Made by a program: the position numbers and the translations under genes. A stretch of 64,000 bases of DNA from Streptomyces sp. NBC_01451 (GTDB lineage Bacteria > Actinomycetota > Actinomycetes > Streptomycetales > Streptomycetaceae): NCBI RefSeq assembly GCF_036227485.1, contig NZ_CP109479.1:620001-684000 (forward strand), written 5' to 3'. Below the pieces are notes generated by a model. That model made no database searches, was not told where the DNA came from, and saw only the letters and a program-made list of their open reading frames with translations. Below, one piece after another: positions 1 through 11,141 of the stretch (its first letter is position 1; every line of letters begins with the position of its first letter).

Positions 1-500
1 GCTGGTTCCTCGTCGACTCGGCCCAGGACAAGGAAGCTGCGGAGGCAGCGGCGAAAGCGGCCCCGATATCGGGTGTGAAGAGCTGGTCCAAGCTCACCCA
101 GAACCACGTCTCCGAGCCCGTCACCTACAAGATGAGCCCGCCCGTGGGCGGCGACCACAACCAGGTGTGGGTGAACTGCGACCGGCAGGTCTACACCAAG
201 GTGGTCCCCAACGAGAACGCGGTGCACGCCCTCGAACACGGTGCCGTCTGGATCACCTACAACGACAAGGCGGCCAAGGCGGACGTCGAGACACTCTCCG
301 AGAAGGTGACCAACACGTCGTACACCTTCATGAGCCCGTACGAGGACCAGTCGTCGCCGATCGTGCTGAGCGCCTGGGAGCACCAGCTCAAGGTGGACAA
401 GGCGTCGGACCCGCGGGTCGCCGAGTTCCTCAACAAGTACGTCCAGGGCGAGCAGACGCCCGAGCCCGGTGCCGCGTGCACCAACGGGATGACGCCGTGA
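1..500 (+). CDS. DUF3105 family membrane-anchored protein (5' end missing)
   Basis: The reading frame is open from base 3, so the gene starts before the window. The first visible residues (WFLVDSAQDKEAAEAAAKAA) look like the end of a membrane anchor followed by an Ala/Lys-rich linker. The rest is a compact domain with the DUF3105 hallmark VHALEHGAVWITY (EHG motif), a PYEDQ segment, a late cysteine (GAACTNG) and a stop at 498-500. DUF3105 proteins are extracytoplasmic and of unknown function. A GTG near base 75 is an internal codon, not the likely start, because the family signature and anchor continue upstream of it. Confidence 0.8.
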   Translation, partial: WFLVDSAQDKEAAEAAAKAAPISGVKSWSKLTQNHVSEPVTYKMSPPVGGDHNQVWVNCDRQVYTKVVPNENAVHALEHGAVWITYNDKAAKADVETLSEKVTNTSYTFMSPYEDQSSPIVLSAWEHQLKVDKASDPRVAEFLNKYVQGEQTPEPGAACTNGMTP

Positions 501-514
501 ACTGAGCGTCGGCG

Positions 515-542
515 GCGGGGCCTTCGCGCCGGACGGCCCCGC
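515..542 (+). terminator. GC-rich hairpin after the DUF3105 gene
   Basis: Perfect 8-bp inverted repeat GCGGGGCC (515-522) and GGCCCCGC (535-542) with a 12-nt loop, 14 nt after the stop codon. There is no T-tract, as usual for actinomycete terminators. Confidence 0.5.
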
Positions 543-613
543 GCCGGCGCCCGCGTTTCCGTTCCGTCGAAAATCGGTGGACCGCGGGCCCGGCGGCGGC
601 TGGGATGGTCGGC

Positions 614-1516
614 ATGTGTGCCCTGAAGATGCATGCGGACGAGGTGGAGATCGATGCCTCCCTGGTCCGGCGCCTGATCGCCCGGCAGTTCCCCGAGTGG
701 GCCGGGCTGCCGGTCGAGCGGCTGGAGTCCGCCGGGACCGAGAACGCCATGTTCCGGCTCGGCGGGGACCTGGTGGTCCGGCTGCCGAGGCATCCCGGAG
801 CGGTGGGCAGCATCGAGCACGAGCAGCGCTGGCTGTCCCTGCTGGGGCCGCGGCTGCCGGTCGCCGTACCCGAGCCGCTCGGCCGGGGCGGCGCCGACGA
901 CGGGTTCCCGTGGCCGTGGTCCGTGTACGGCTGGCTGGACGGCCGGAATCCCGCGGTCGACGCCCTGGAGGCTCCCGGCACACTGGCCGGGGAACTCGCC
1001 GGCTTCGTCCGCGCGCTGCGCCGCGTCGAGGCCGCGAACGGCCCGTCCCACTACCGGGCCGTTCCCCTGTCGGCGCGGGACACGGCCACGCGCGCGGCCC
1101 TCGCCCGGTTGGGAGGGACCGTGGACACCGAGGCGGTGACGGCCCTGTGGGAGGACGCCCTACGGGCTCCCGAGCACACCGGACCGCCGGTCTGGGCACA
1201 CGCGGACCTCTCACCGGGCAACGTACTGGTCGCCGAGGGGCGGCTGAGTGCCGTGATCGACTTCGGCTGTACCGGGGTCGGCGATCCGGCCGTCGATCTG
1301 ATCGTGGCCTGGAACCTGCTGCCCGCCGGCGTCCGTGACATCTTCCGCGAGGCGGTCGGCGCCGACGACGCCGAGTGGGCGCGCGGGCGCGGCTGGGCGC
1401 TGTCGATCTCGCTGATCCAGCTGCCGTACTACCGGGACACGAATCCGGTGCTCGCGGCGAACTCCCGCCACGTGATCAGGGAGCTCCTGGCCGAGCACGG
1501 CGACCGGCGGGCCTGA
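614..1516 (+). CDS. Aminoglycoside phosphotransferase (APH) family kinase-like protein
   Basis: Protein-kinase-like APH fold of about 300 residues. The catalytic loop is WAHADLSPGNVLV (Brenner HxDxxxxN type) and the metal-binding segment is AVIDFGCTGVGDPAVDL. An N-terminal nucleotide region carries ESAGTENAMFRLGGDLVVRLPR. The family phosphorylates small hydroxylated molecules such as aminoglycosides, macrolides or metabolites; the substrate cannot be read from the sequence. In-frame starts exist at 605, 614 and 629. I chose 614, but no strong ribosome binding site decides, so the start is uncertain. The gene stands alone and converges on the VOC gene downstream. Confidence 0.8.
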   Translation: MCALKMHADEVEIDASLVRRLIARQFPEWAGLPVERLESAGTENAMFRLGGDLVVRLPRHPGAVGSIEHEQRWLSLLGPRLPVAVPEPLGRGGADDGFPWPWSVYGWLDGRNPAVDALEAPGTLAGELAGFVRALRRVEAANGPSHYRAVPLSARDTATRAALARLGGTVDTEAVTALWEDALRAPEHTGPPVWAHADLSPGNVLVAEGRLSAVIDFGCTGVGDPAVDLIVAWNLLPAGVRDIFREAVGADDAEWARGRGWALSISLIQLPYYRDTNPVLAANSRHVIRELLAEHGDRRA

Positions 1517-1539
1517 GCCGCCCGGGGCGGGGGCGGCTC
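1515..1539. terminator. Bidirectional hairpin between convergent genes
   Basis: Perfect 9-bp arms GAGCCGCCC (1515-1523) and GGGCGGCTC (1531-1539) with a 7-nt loop. The left arm overlaps the TGA of the APH-like gene. It lies between two convergent genes and could serve both. Confidence 0.55.
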
Positions 1540-1557
1540 GGCACCGGCCGGGTCCGC

Positions 1558-2040
1558 CTACTCCCCCGCGTACGCCTGCTTCAGGGCCGCGATGTCCAGC
1601 TTGCCCATCGCGTACATGGCCTTGGTGGTGCGGACGGCCTTCTCCGGGTCCGGGTCGCTGATCATCTCGATCAGGCCGTCCGGGATGACCTGCCAGGACA
1701 GTCCGTACTTGTCCTTGAGCCATCCGCAGGGGCCGCCCTCGCCGCCACCCTCGGTGAGCTTCGCCCAGTAGTGGTCGACCTCCTGCTGGTCGGCGCAGAA
1801 GATCTGGAAGGAGACGGCCTCGCTGAACTTGAACTGCGGGCCGCCGTTCAGGGCGACGAACTTCTGGCCGTTGGCCACGAAGTCGACGGCCAGGACGCCG
1901 CCGGCGGGCGCGGGGCCGGCCTCGTTGTAGTAGCCGGTCCTGCCGAGGGACGAGTTCTTGAAGACCGAGACGTAGAAGTGGGCGGCTTCCTCGGCCTGGC
2001 CGTCGAACCAGAGACACGTGGTGAATCCGTCGGTGGTCAT
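1558..2040 (-). CDS. VOC superfamily protein (PhnB/3-demethylubiquinone methyltransferase-like)
   Basis: 160-residue protein of the PhnB-like branch of the vicinal-oxygen-chelate superfamily. Signatures are TTCLWFDGQAEEAAHFYVSV near the N-terminus, GGPQFKFSEAVSFQIFC in the middle and WQVIPDGLIEMI toward the end. Members of this branch often lack proven enzyme activity, and some are resistance or stress proteins. The ATG at 2040 follows a strong Shine-Dalgarno sequence (AGGAGGTG). A second, shorter VOC gene lies 840 bp away with a DinB-like gene between, all on the minus strand, suggesting a loose group of small detoxification-type proteins. Confidence 0.82.
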   Translation of the reverse strand: MTTDGFTTCLWFDGQAEEAAHFYVSVFKNSSLGRTGYYNEAGPAPAGGVLAVDFVANGQKFVALNGGPQFKFSEAVSFQIFCADQQEVDHYWAKLTEGGGEGGPCGWLKDKYGLSWQVIPDGLIEMISDPDPEKAVRTTKAMYAMGKLDIAALKQAYAGE

Positions 2041-2194
2041 GGGACACCTCCTGGAGCGGGAACGCTGTCACCTCTTTCGACCGATCCTGGTGCGGAAACT
2101 CATCGGTGGCGCGACGAGTTGTTCCCCTGCCCCCTCTCGGCGGCGACGCCGCGTCTCACCGGCCGGTCGGTGAACCGACGAACCGGTCAGCCGG

Positions 2195-2806
2195 TCACTG
2201 GCCCACCCGGCCGTCGATGCACTCGCGCAGGAGGTCGGCGTGGCCGCAGTGCCGCGCGTACTCGTTGACGTGCGCCGCCAGGACGTCACGGAGCTGCAGC
2301 TGCCCGCCGTGCTCGGCGCCCAGGTCGGAGAAGCCGGCGTTCGTGGTGCCGAGGTCGGCGACGCCCGCGACGAAACGGTCGGTGAGTTCCGTCTCCGTCC
2401 GCCACTGCTTCCAGGCGGCCTCCACGACCGCCGGGTCGGCGACCGCGCCGTTCCAGTCGCCGTCGCGGTCGTCGTCGGTGCGGTACAGCTTGGGGACGTC
2501 CTCATTGGCCATCACCCGGCGAAAGTGCCGTTCGTCCTCGGTGAGGTGGCGAATCAGTCCGAGCAGGGACATCGTGGACGGCGGTACCGAGCGCCGGGCC
2601 ATCTGTTCGGCGTCGAGACCGGCGCACTTCATTTCGACGGTCAGCCGGTAGTGGCGCAGGCCCTCGACCAGCGTGCCGCGTTCGTCGACGATCTCGGTGT
2701 CCGTCTCGCGCGGGTCGTCGTCCGGGTCGACCCACATGTCGTCGTAGACGGTCGCGACCGTCCAGCGGGTCGCCGTTGCTTCGGGGTCGTGCGCGCGCGA
2801 ATCCAT
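2195..2806 (-). CDS. DinB/DUF664 family protein
   Basis: About 203 residues, predicted four-helix DinB fold. Key stretches are PSTMSLLGLIRHLTEDERHF (the first metal-type histidine region) and LRDVLAAHVNEYARHCGHAD (C-terminal HxxxxxRHxGH motif). DinB/YfiT-type proteins bind a divalent metal with three histidines and often act as thiol-dependent S-transferases (mycothiol or bacillithiol). The substrate here is unknown. I chose the ATG at 2806 (MDSRAHDPEA) over an upstream in-frame ATG at 2842, because the sequence between resembles non-coding DNA. Confidence 0.8.
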   Translation of the reverse strand: MDSRAHDPEATATRWTVATVYDDMWVDPDDDPRETDTEIVDERGTLVEGLRHYRLTVEMKCAGLDAEQMARRSVPPSTMSLLGLIRHLTEDERHFRRVMANEDVPKLYRTDDDRDGDWNGAVADPAVVEAAWKQWRTETELTDRFVAGVADLGTTNAGFSDLGAEHGGQLQLRDVLAAHVNEYARHCGHADLLRECIDGRVGQ

Positions 2807-2879
2807 GCGGGCATGGTCGCGCGCGTCGACAGCGCCCGCCACCGATTATCGGGCCCGGTGCTCCCCCGCGGCCCTCTCG

Positions 2880-3275
2880 CTACGCCTGGTCTGCCTGGTG
2901 CACGATCTGGATCAGGTTGCCGCAGGTGTCGTCCAGCACCGCGATGGTGACCGGGCCCATCTCGGTCGGCTCCTGCGTGAATCGCACGCCCAGCCCGCGC
3001 AGCCGGTCGTACTCCGCGTGCACGTCGTCCACGGCGAAGGCGGTGGCCGGAATCCCGTCCTTGGCCAGCGCGTCCCTGTACGGCTTCACCGCGGGATGGC
3101 CGGAGGGTTCCAGCAGCAGCTCGGTTCCGTCGGGGTCCTCGGGCGAGACCACGGTCAGCCACCGGTCCGCGCCCAACGGGACCTCGGTCTTCTTCACGAA
3201 GCCCAGGACGTCCGTGTAGAAGCGCAGGGCCTTGTCCTGGTCGTCGACGAAGACGCTGGTCAGGTGGATTCTCAT
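2880..3275 (-). CDS. VOC family (glyoxalase/bleomycin-resistance-like) protein
   Basis: 131 residues containing two beta-alpha-beta-beta-beta modules. The first is RIHLTSVFVDDQDKALRFYTDVLGF, whose His begins the usual metal-ligand set. An internal TELLLEP Glu and GNLIQIVHQ at the end complete the fold. This is a typical short, probably dimeric VOC protein. No substrate can be assigned. It is separated from the DinB-like gene by 73 bp and from the divergent mutA by 267 bp. Confidence 0.83.
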   Translation of the reverse strand: MRIHLTSVFVDDQDKALRFYTDVLGFVKKTEVPLGADRWLTVVSPEDPDGTELLLEPSGHPAVKPYRDALAKDGIPATAFAVDDVHAEYDRLRGLGVRFTQEPTEMGPVTIAVLDDTCGNLIQIVHQADQA

Positions 3276-3530
3276 GGTGTGCCCTCTGATTCGTACGAGT
3301 CCGACGAGGTCGATTGTGGCCCCGGCGCCCGGCGTCCCGCGGCCTCTCCGCGATGCGGCGCCCCATTGACTCGCCGGGCCGGTACAGGCGACGATCCCGC
3401 CCGGAGAGCGCCACGGAGGCCTCCCCCACCCTCCCCCGCGGGGCCCGCGACCGCCGTGAGGCCGACGTCACAGTTCGGCCGAGGTCAAGGTCACAGCCTG
3501 GCGCTCTGCTGCGGCCGGACCTCTCTGCCC

Positions 3531-3542
3531 TAGCATCCGGGC
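3531..3542 (+). promoter_or_regulatory. Likely leaderless promoter of mutA (-10 TAGCAT)
   Basis: A TAGCAT hexamer (3531-3536) sits 6 nt before the mutA ATG, the spacing seen in leaderless actinomycete transcripts whose first base is the A of ATG. No good -35 is visible and no Shine-Dalgarno sequence is needed. I found no cobalamin riboswitch in the 267 bp upstream. Confidence 0.45.
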
Positions 3543-5350
3543 ATGACAGTCCTGCCCAACGACGGGCTCTCACTGGCCGCCGAGTTCCCCTCCACGACCC
3601 ATGAACAGTGGCAGCGCCTGGTGGAAGGCGTCCTGCGCAAATCGGGCAAGGAGGTCTCCGCCGCGACAGCCGAGGACGCGCTGTCCACCGCGCTGGAGGA
3701 CGGACTCACCGTCCGCCCCCTCTACACGGCGCACGACGAGGCCCCCGAGTCCGGCTTCCCCGGCTTCGCCCCCTTCGTACGCGGCGGGCGCCCCGAGGGG
3801 AACACCGCCGGGGGCTGGGACGTACGGCAGCGGCACGCGACCCTCGTCGGTGACCCGGTGCTCGCGGACCTGGAGAACGGCGTCACCTCGCTCTGGCTGG
3901 CCGTCGGTCCCGACGCGATCCCGGTGTCTTCGCTCGCGCGGGCCCTCGACGGCGTCTATCTCGACCTGGCGCCCGTCGTTCTCGACGCCGGACAGGAAGT
4001 CGAGCCCGCGGCGCGGGAGTTGCTGCGGCTGTACGAGGAGCGGGGTGTCGCCAAGGAGGCGGCGCGCGGCAATCTCGGCGGCGACCCGCTGGGCCACGAG
4101 GCCCGCACCGGTGAGGAGTTGCCCTTCGCGCCGGTCGTCGCCCTCGCGCGGCTGTGCGCCGAGGAGTACCCGGGGCTGCGCGCGCTGACCGTGGACGCAC
4201 TGCCGTACCACGAGGCCGGCGGCTCGGCCGCGCAGGAGCTGGGCGCGTCCCTGGCGACCGGCGTCGCCTGCCTGCGGGAGCTGACCGAGGCCGGGCTGTC
4301 CGTCGAACAGGCCTGTGCACAGCTGGAGTTCCGGTACGCGGCCACCGCCGACCAGTTCCTCACGATCGCCAAGCTGCGCGCTGCCCGGCGGCTGTGGTCC
4401 CGGGTCGCCGAGGTGTCCGGGGCACCGGCGGCCGGAGCGCAGGTGCAGCACGCCGTGACCTCGCCGGTGATGATGTCGCGGCGGGACCCGTGGGTGAACA
4501 TGCTGCGCACGACGGTCGCGACGCTGGCCGCCGGGGTCGGCGGCGCCGACTCGGTCACCGTGCTCCCCTTCGACCACGCGCTGGGCCTGCCGGACGCGTT
4601 CGCACGCCGGATCGCCCGCAACACCTCGACGATCCTGGTCGAGGAGTCGCATCTGGCCCGGGTGATCGACCCGGCGGGCGGCTCCTGGTACGTGGAGCGG
4701 CTCACCGACGAACTCGCCCACGCGGGCTGGGAGTTCTTCCAGTGGATCGAGGGCCTGGGCGGTCCCGGTCCCGCCCTCCGCTCGGGCCGGCTCGGTGAGG
4801 CGCTGGCCGTCACCTGGGCGGCCCGCTCGGCCAAGCTGGCCAAGCGGCGCGAGCCGATCACCGGGGTCAGCGAGTTCCCGAACCTCGCCGAGCGCCTCCC
4901 GGACCGCGAGCCGGCGCCCGTACCGCCGTCCGGCGGACTTCCCCGGGTACGGCGCGACGAGGCGTACGAGGCGCTGCGCGCCCGCTCCGACGCCCACCTC
5001 GCCGCCACCGGATCCCGGCCGCGCGTCTTCCTGGCGGCCATCGGCCCGGCCGCCGCCCACAGCGCGCGGACGGCCTTCGTCTCGAACCTCTTCCAGGCGG
5101 GCGGCATCGAGCCCGTCACGGAGGGCACCTTCGAGGACAGCGGCGCCACCGAGGCCTGCCTCTGCTCCAGTGACACGCTGTACGAGGAGCGGGCGGCGGC
5201 CGTCGCGGCGGAGCTGAAGGCCGCCGGTGCCTCGCACGTGTTCCTCGCCGGCCGTCCCGGGCAGTACACCGATGTCGACGCGTACGTCTTCGCGGGCTGC
5301 GACGCCGTCGCCGTACTCACCGCCACCCTCGACCGCATGGGAGCGTCCTG

Positions 5351-5351
<1 letters not shown>
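3543..5351 (+). CDS. mutA: Methylmalonyl-CoA mutase small (beta) subunit
   Basis: 602 residues. It is the non-catalytic partner of MutB in the heterodimer that interconverts (R)-methylmalonyl-CoA and succinyl-CoA, feeding methylmalonyl-CoA to polyketide synthesis or draining propionyl-CoA to the TCA cycle. Mutase TIM-barrel signatures are present, such as [15 protein letters not shown] and [20 protein letters not shown]. The C-terminal flavodoxin-like domain (about 490-602) reads [15 protein letters not shown] where an active subunit has DxHxxG, so it cannot bind cobalamin as expected for MutA. The stop overlaps the mutB ATG by one base (TGATG), indicating translational coupling. Confidence 0.95.
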
Positions 5352-7521
<2,170 letters not shown>

Positions 7522-7525
<4 letters not shown>

Positions 7526-8499
7526 TCGATCTCGACGCGTACGTCAAGGGCGTGCTCGACGGGAAGCGGGCGATCGTCGCGCGGGCCATCACGCTCGTCG
7601 AGTCGACCCGGCCCCAGCACCGGGCGCTGGCGCAGGAGTTGCTGACCGCGCTGCTCCCGCACAGCGGCCGGGCCCGGCGGATCGGGGTCAGCGGGGTGCC
7701 GGGGGTCGGGAAGTCGACGTTCATCGACGCGTTCGGCACGATGCTGACCGGGCTCGGGCACCGGGTGGCGGTGCTCGCGGTCGATCCGTCGTCCAGCCGT
7801 ACGGGTGGCTCGATCCTGGGCGACAAGACCCGGATGGAGCACCTGGCCGTGGACCCGGCGGCCTTCATCCGGCCCTCCCCCACCGCGGGCACGCTGGGCG
7901 GGGTCGCCAAGGCGACGCGCGAGTCGATCGTGGTGATGGAGGCGGCGGGCTACGACGTGGTGCTGGTGGAGACGGTCGGCGTCGGCCAGTCCGAGACCGC
8001 CGTCGCGAACATGGTCGACTCGTTCCTGCTCCTGACACTGGCCCGCACCGGCGACCAGTTGCAGGGCATCAAGAAGGGCGTCCTGGAGCTCGCGGACGTG
8101 CTCGCCGTCAACAAGGCGGACGGTCCGCACGAGCGTGACGCGCAGGCAGCCGCCCGGGAGTTGGCGGGCGCCCTGCGGCTGATGCACGGCAGGGACGCGG
8201 CCTGGACACCGCCCGTGCTGACGTGCAGTGCCCGCGAGTCGACCGGCCTGGACACCGTCTGGGACCGCCTGGAACAGCACCGCGTCCTGCTCGACTCGAC
8301 CGGCCGCCTCGCCGCCAAACGCCGTGACCAGCAGGTCGACTGGACCTGGACGATGGTCCGCGACGAACTGCTGGGCCGTCTGCACACCGACGAGGCGGTA
8401 CGCGCCGTCGCCCCCGGCCTCGAACAGCAGGTCAGGGAAGGCAAGTTGACGGCCACCCTCGCCGCCGAGCGCATCCTGGAGGCATTCGGCGGCGAGTGA
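7522..8499 (+). CDS. meaB: MeaB-type GTPase chaperone of methylmalonyl-CoA mutase
   Basis: 325 residues. This is a G3E-family P-loop GTPase that gates adenosylcobalamin delivery to, and protects, methylmalonyl-CoA mutase. The Walker A motif is GVPGVGKST (about 58-66). The switch region contains [20 protein letters not shown], the ETVGVGQSE segment is the G3 equivalent, and NKAD supplies guanine specificity. The GTG start overlaps the mutB stop (GTGA). The mutA-mutB-meaB order is common in actinobacteria. Family names ArgK/MeaB reflect an old misassignment as an arginine transport kinase. Confidence 0.95.
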
Positions 8500-8568
8500 C
8501 AACCGGCCCGGGGCCGCCGGGCACGGGTGCGGGCCCGCCCCGCCCCCGTCGCCGGGCCCGCGGCCGGA

Positions 8569-9384
8569 TCAACAGGGATACCCCCAGGCACGGGCCAGGT
8601 CGCGCAACGCCTCCGGGACGTCCTCGGCGTCCGGCAGCGGCCTGGCCCGCTGGATCTTCCCGGACTTGATGTTCTCGCTCCAGTCACCGATGAACGGCAC
8701 GAAGGGGCCGTGATCACCCTTGCGGTAGTCGAGCATCGTCGGCGTCCAGGGCACACCGAGATACCCGCAGATCTCCCGGGTGACCGCCTCGGGCCGCTCC
8801 GTCAGGTCCTCGTAGCGGACCGTGAGGCCGGTCAGCCCGTTCCGGGCCGCCTCGACCGCCTCGACGTACATGCGCACCTCCCGTACGGTCGCGCCGAGGT
8901 CGCGGTCGGGACGGTTGTTGATCAGGGAGGTGACCATCGACGCGGGGTGACGCAGCAGGAAGATGTACCGGGCCTTCGGCCAGCCCTCCGCCAGCCGCTC
9001 CCAGAAGCCCGCGTTGCCGGGTGTCTTGTCCACGATGATCTGCTTGCCGCTGCGCACGAGTTCCCGGTGCATGATGCGGTCCCACAGCAGGAACTCCAAC
9101 TCTTTCCGGTCGAGGTCGAGTTGGGCCATGGCCTTGCCGGTGTACGGCTTGGTGAGGTCGACCGCGAGGGTGCGCAGGTGCATCTCGTGCGGCGCCCGCA
9201 TCTGCGGATGGCTGTTGAGCAGGACCCGCAGGAGCGTGGAGCCGGAGCGCACGGAGGAGATCACGAACACCGGGTCCGGGACGAGCCGGTGGGCCGACTG
9301 CGGCACAGGTGGCTCCGCGAACTGCCGTACCCGCCGCCTCAACCCGCGGGCCACTCGGCGTACTTCCGGACCGACCAGGACCAT
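8569..9384 (-). CDS. Sulfotransferase family protein
   Basis: About 271 residues. The PAPS 5'-phosphosulfate loop is FVISSVRSGSTLLRVLL, and the second PAPS element is YIFLLRHPASMVTS with RYEDLTERPEAV downstream. The catalytic-type histidine region is HPQMRAPHEMHL. Bacterial members sulfate lipids, glycans or natural products; the acceptor is unknown. I placed the start at ATG 9384, which has an AGGAGG ribosome site at 7-nt spacing, rather than the upstream 9456. The gene converges on meaB through a 69-bp GC-rich gap and is divergent from the copper-type pair. Confidence 0.83.
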   Translation of the reverse strand: MVLVGPEVRRVARGLRRRVRQFAEPPVPQSAHRLVPDPVFVISSVRSGSTLLRVLLNSHPQMRAPHEMHLRTLAVDLTKPYTGKAMAQLDLDRKELEFLLWDRIMHRELVRSGKQIIVDKTPGNAGFWERLAEGWPKARYIFLLRHPASMVTSLINNRPDRDLGATVREVRMYVEAVEAARNGLTGLTVRYEDLTERPEAVTREICGYLGVPWTPTMLDYRKGDHGPFVPFIGDWSENIKSGKIQRARPLPDAEDVPEALRDLARAWGYPC

Positions 9385-9542
9385 GACCGTGCCTCCTCGA
9401 CCCCCGGTGTGCGGAACCCCAACCCCCCATTGGGTACTTGACCATCCTGTGACCAACGCCTGGGACCTCCGTGGGAAAGGAATGAGAAATTCCTGAGACC
9501 CGGTCCCTGCCCGGCCACGGCATGGTTGATGATGGGCGGATC

Positions 9543-10196
9543 ATGACCATGCTCCGTACGCCGACGACGCACTCCGCGCCACTGCCCGTGTTCCGGGCCG
9601 CGGTGTTCGCCGTCGTCGGCACGGTGCTCGGGGTCAGCGCGCATCATCTGGTCACCGGGGGACCCGCCCCGTGGCGGTCGAGCGTGGCGGCGGCGGTGCT
9701 GCTGCTCGCCCTGGGGCTGGTCGGCACCCGGCGCCCGCGTTCGCTCGCCGCGGTGGTGGTGACGAGCGCGGCGGCGCAGACCGGACTGCATGTGTGGCTG
9801 TCGGCCGCCCACTCACGCCACCCGGCGATGACGGCCACGGCCATGCCCGGGCATCATGCGATGCCCGCCCACGGGACCTGGCCCGAGGGGTCGCACCACT
9901 CGGCCGCGATGACGGTCCTGCATGCCGTGGCCGCCGTACTCGTCGCCGTGCTGCTGCACCGCGCGGACGCGGCCTGCTGGTCGCTGGCACGCGGCCTGAC
10001 CGGGGCCGTCGAAGCGGTGCTGACGCGGATCGCCACCGTACGGGCTCTGCTCGACGGCCGGCCGGCGCCGACCCGGCGCGGATCGCGGGTGCGCCGCCCA
10101 CCCGGGACGGAGCCACCGCCGCTCAGGGGCGCGCTCCTCACGGACGTGGTGGTACGGCGGGGGCCTCCGCCGGGGTGGCCCGCTCTCGCCAACTGA
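9543..10196 (+). CDS. Hypothetical integral membrane protein with His/Met-rich loop
   Basis: About 217 residues with four predicted membrane helices in the first 150 residues. They are followed by an Arg/Pro-rich cytoplasmic tail. Between helices 3 and 4 is an external loop rich in His and Met (HSRHPAMTATAMPGHH, then MPAHG and SHHSAAM), a composition typical of copper handling. It precedes the YcnI gene by 72 bp in the same direction, so a joint role in extracytoplasmic copper binding or delivery is a reasonable inference. I do not recognise a named family. The start is the ATG at 9543; an upstream in-frame start at 9522 would add seven residues. Confidence 0.65.
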   Translation: MTMLRTPTTHSAPLPVFRAAVFAVVGTVLGVSAHHLVTGGPAPWRSSVAAAVLLLALGLVGTRRPRSLAAVVVTSAAAQTGLHVWLSAAHSRHPAMTATAMPGHHAMPAHGTWPEGSHHSAAMTVLHAVAAVLVAVLLHRADAACWSLARGLTGAVEAVLTRIATVRALLDGRPAPTRRGSRVRRPPGTEPPPLRGALLTDVVVRRGPPPGWPALAN

Positions 10197-10268
10197 CCCT
10201 GCCGGAACGGTCCGACGCAGGTCGGACGCTCCGTGCCACCGCACGCCCGGAAAGACCCGGAGACACAC

Positions 10269-11003
10269 ATGTTCACTGCCCCCACCCAGCACGGCACCGC
10301 GCGGCGTCTGACCCTCGCGGTCGCCGCTGCCGGCACCCTCGTCCTTCTCACCGCCGGGCCCGCCGCCGCCCACGTGGAGGTCGAGTCCGACAAGGCCCAG
10401 GCTCTCGCGGAGAACGTCGAGATCTCCTTCGACGCGGAGGCCGAGTCCGACACCGCGGGGATCGCCGCGGTCCGGGTGATCCTGCCCAAGGGCATCGCGC
10501 CCGGCGACGTGACCTACGGCGAGGGCCCCAAGGGCTGGAAGTTCACGACCGCCGACGACGGCTACACGATCAAGGGCCCGGCGCTGAAGGCCGGTGTGAA
10601 CGCCGAGTACTCCATCGTCGTACGGCAGCTCCCCGACGTGAAGGAACTCGCCTTCAAGTCGTTGCAGACCTACAGCGACGGCAAGATCGACCGCTGGATC
10701 GAACTGGACGAGAACAGTGAGCAGCCCGCGCCGGTGCTCAAGCTGAAGGCCGCGGCGCCGGGTGCGAAGCCGGTCAGCCCGTCGCCGACCGAGACGGCGT
10801 CCGAGTCGCCGTCCGCGTCTCCGTCGGCGTCCGCGTCGGCATCTCCGTCCGTGTCGCCGACACCCACGGCCGAGGCGACGGAGGCGACGAGCGACGACGG
10901 CGGGATGTCCGCGGGTGCCTGGATCGGCATCGGGGCGGCCGTGGTCGTGGCGGCGGGTGCGGTGTTCTATGCCGTACGACGCCGGGGTGGCGCCCAGGAG
11001 TAA
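10269..11003 (+). CDS. YcnI family (DUF1775) copper-binding exported protein
   Basis: About 244 residues. A Sec signal peptide (LTLAVAAAGTLVLLTAGPAAA) ends just before HVEVESDKAQ, so the mature N-terminus would be the histidine that binds Cu(II) in YcnI proteins. The DUF1775 beta-sandwich follows (ILPKGIAPGDVTYGEGP, GWKF, YSIVVRQLPD). A Ser/Pro/Ala low-complexity linker with about ten SPSASP-type units leads to a single C-terminal helix (AGAWIGIGAAVVVAAGAVFY) and an RRR anchor, so the domain is displayed outside the membrane. The ATG at 10269 begins a normal signal peptide; an upstream frame extension to 10233 is unlikely. Confidence 0.88.
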   Translation: MFTAPTQHGTARRLTLAVAAAGTLVLLTAGPAAAHVEVESDKAQALAENVEISFDAEAESDTAGIAAVRVILPKGIAPGDVTYGEGPKGWKFTTADDGYTIKGPALKAGVNAEYSIVVRQLPDVKELAFKSLQTYSDGKIDRWIELDENSEQPAPVLKLKAAAPGAKPVSPSPTETASESPSASPSASASASPSVSPTPTAEATEATSDDGGMSAGAWIGIGAAVVVAAGAVFYAVRRRGGAQE

Positions 11004-11031
11004 CAGGCGACAACGGGCAAGGCCGACACAG

Positions 11032-11114
11032 CCCGGACCCCCGGTGTTTCAGCCCGCCCGGCGGTCGAGGACGAGCGCGTTCAGCGCGAACGGGGGTCCG
11101 GGGGCGGCACCCCC
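11032..11114. repeat. Streptomyces-type dispersed intergenic repeat with long inverted arms
   Basis: Perfect 12-bp arms CCCGGACCCCCG (11032-11043) and CGGGGGTCCGGG (11091-11102) enclose a 47-bp interior containing TTTCAGCCCGCCCGG, GAGGACGAG and GTTCAGCGCGAA. A GGGGG/CCCCC hairpin (11100-11114) follows. The interior closely resembles the abundant 'tttcagcccgtccggc...gaggacgag' element I recall from many Streptomyces intergenic regions. It lies between convergent genes (YcnI and the ArsR-type regulator) and could act as a terminator. Only one copy is seen in this window. Confidence 0.65.
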
Positions 11115-11141
11115 AGGGCCGGGTCAGCGGCGGGGCGACCC

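Noticed and set aside
3276-3542. Possible cobalamin riboswitch before the B12-dependent mutase
   Set aside because: No B12-box-like sequence or conserved pairing core found; a leaderless start would also leave no room for a leader.
8500-8568. Specific terminator between meaB and the sulfotransferase gene
   Set aside because: The gap is full of overlapping GC-rich partial repeats, but no single convincing stem could be chosen by eye.
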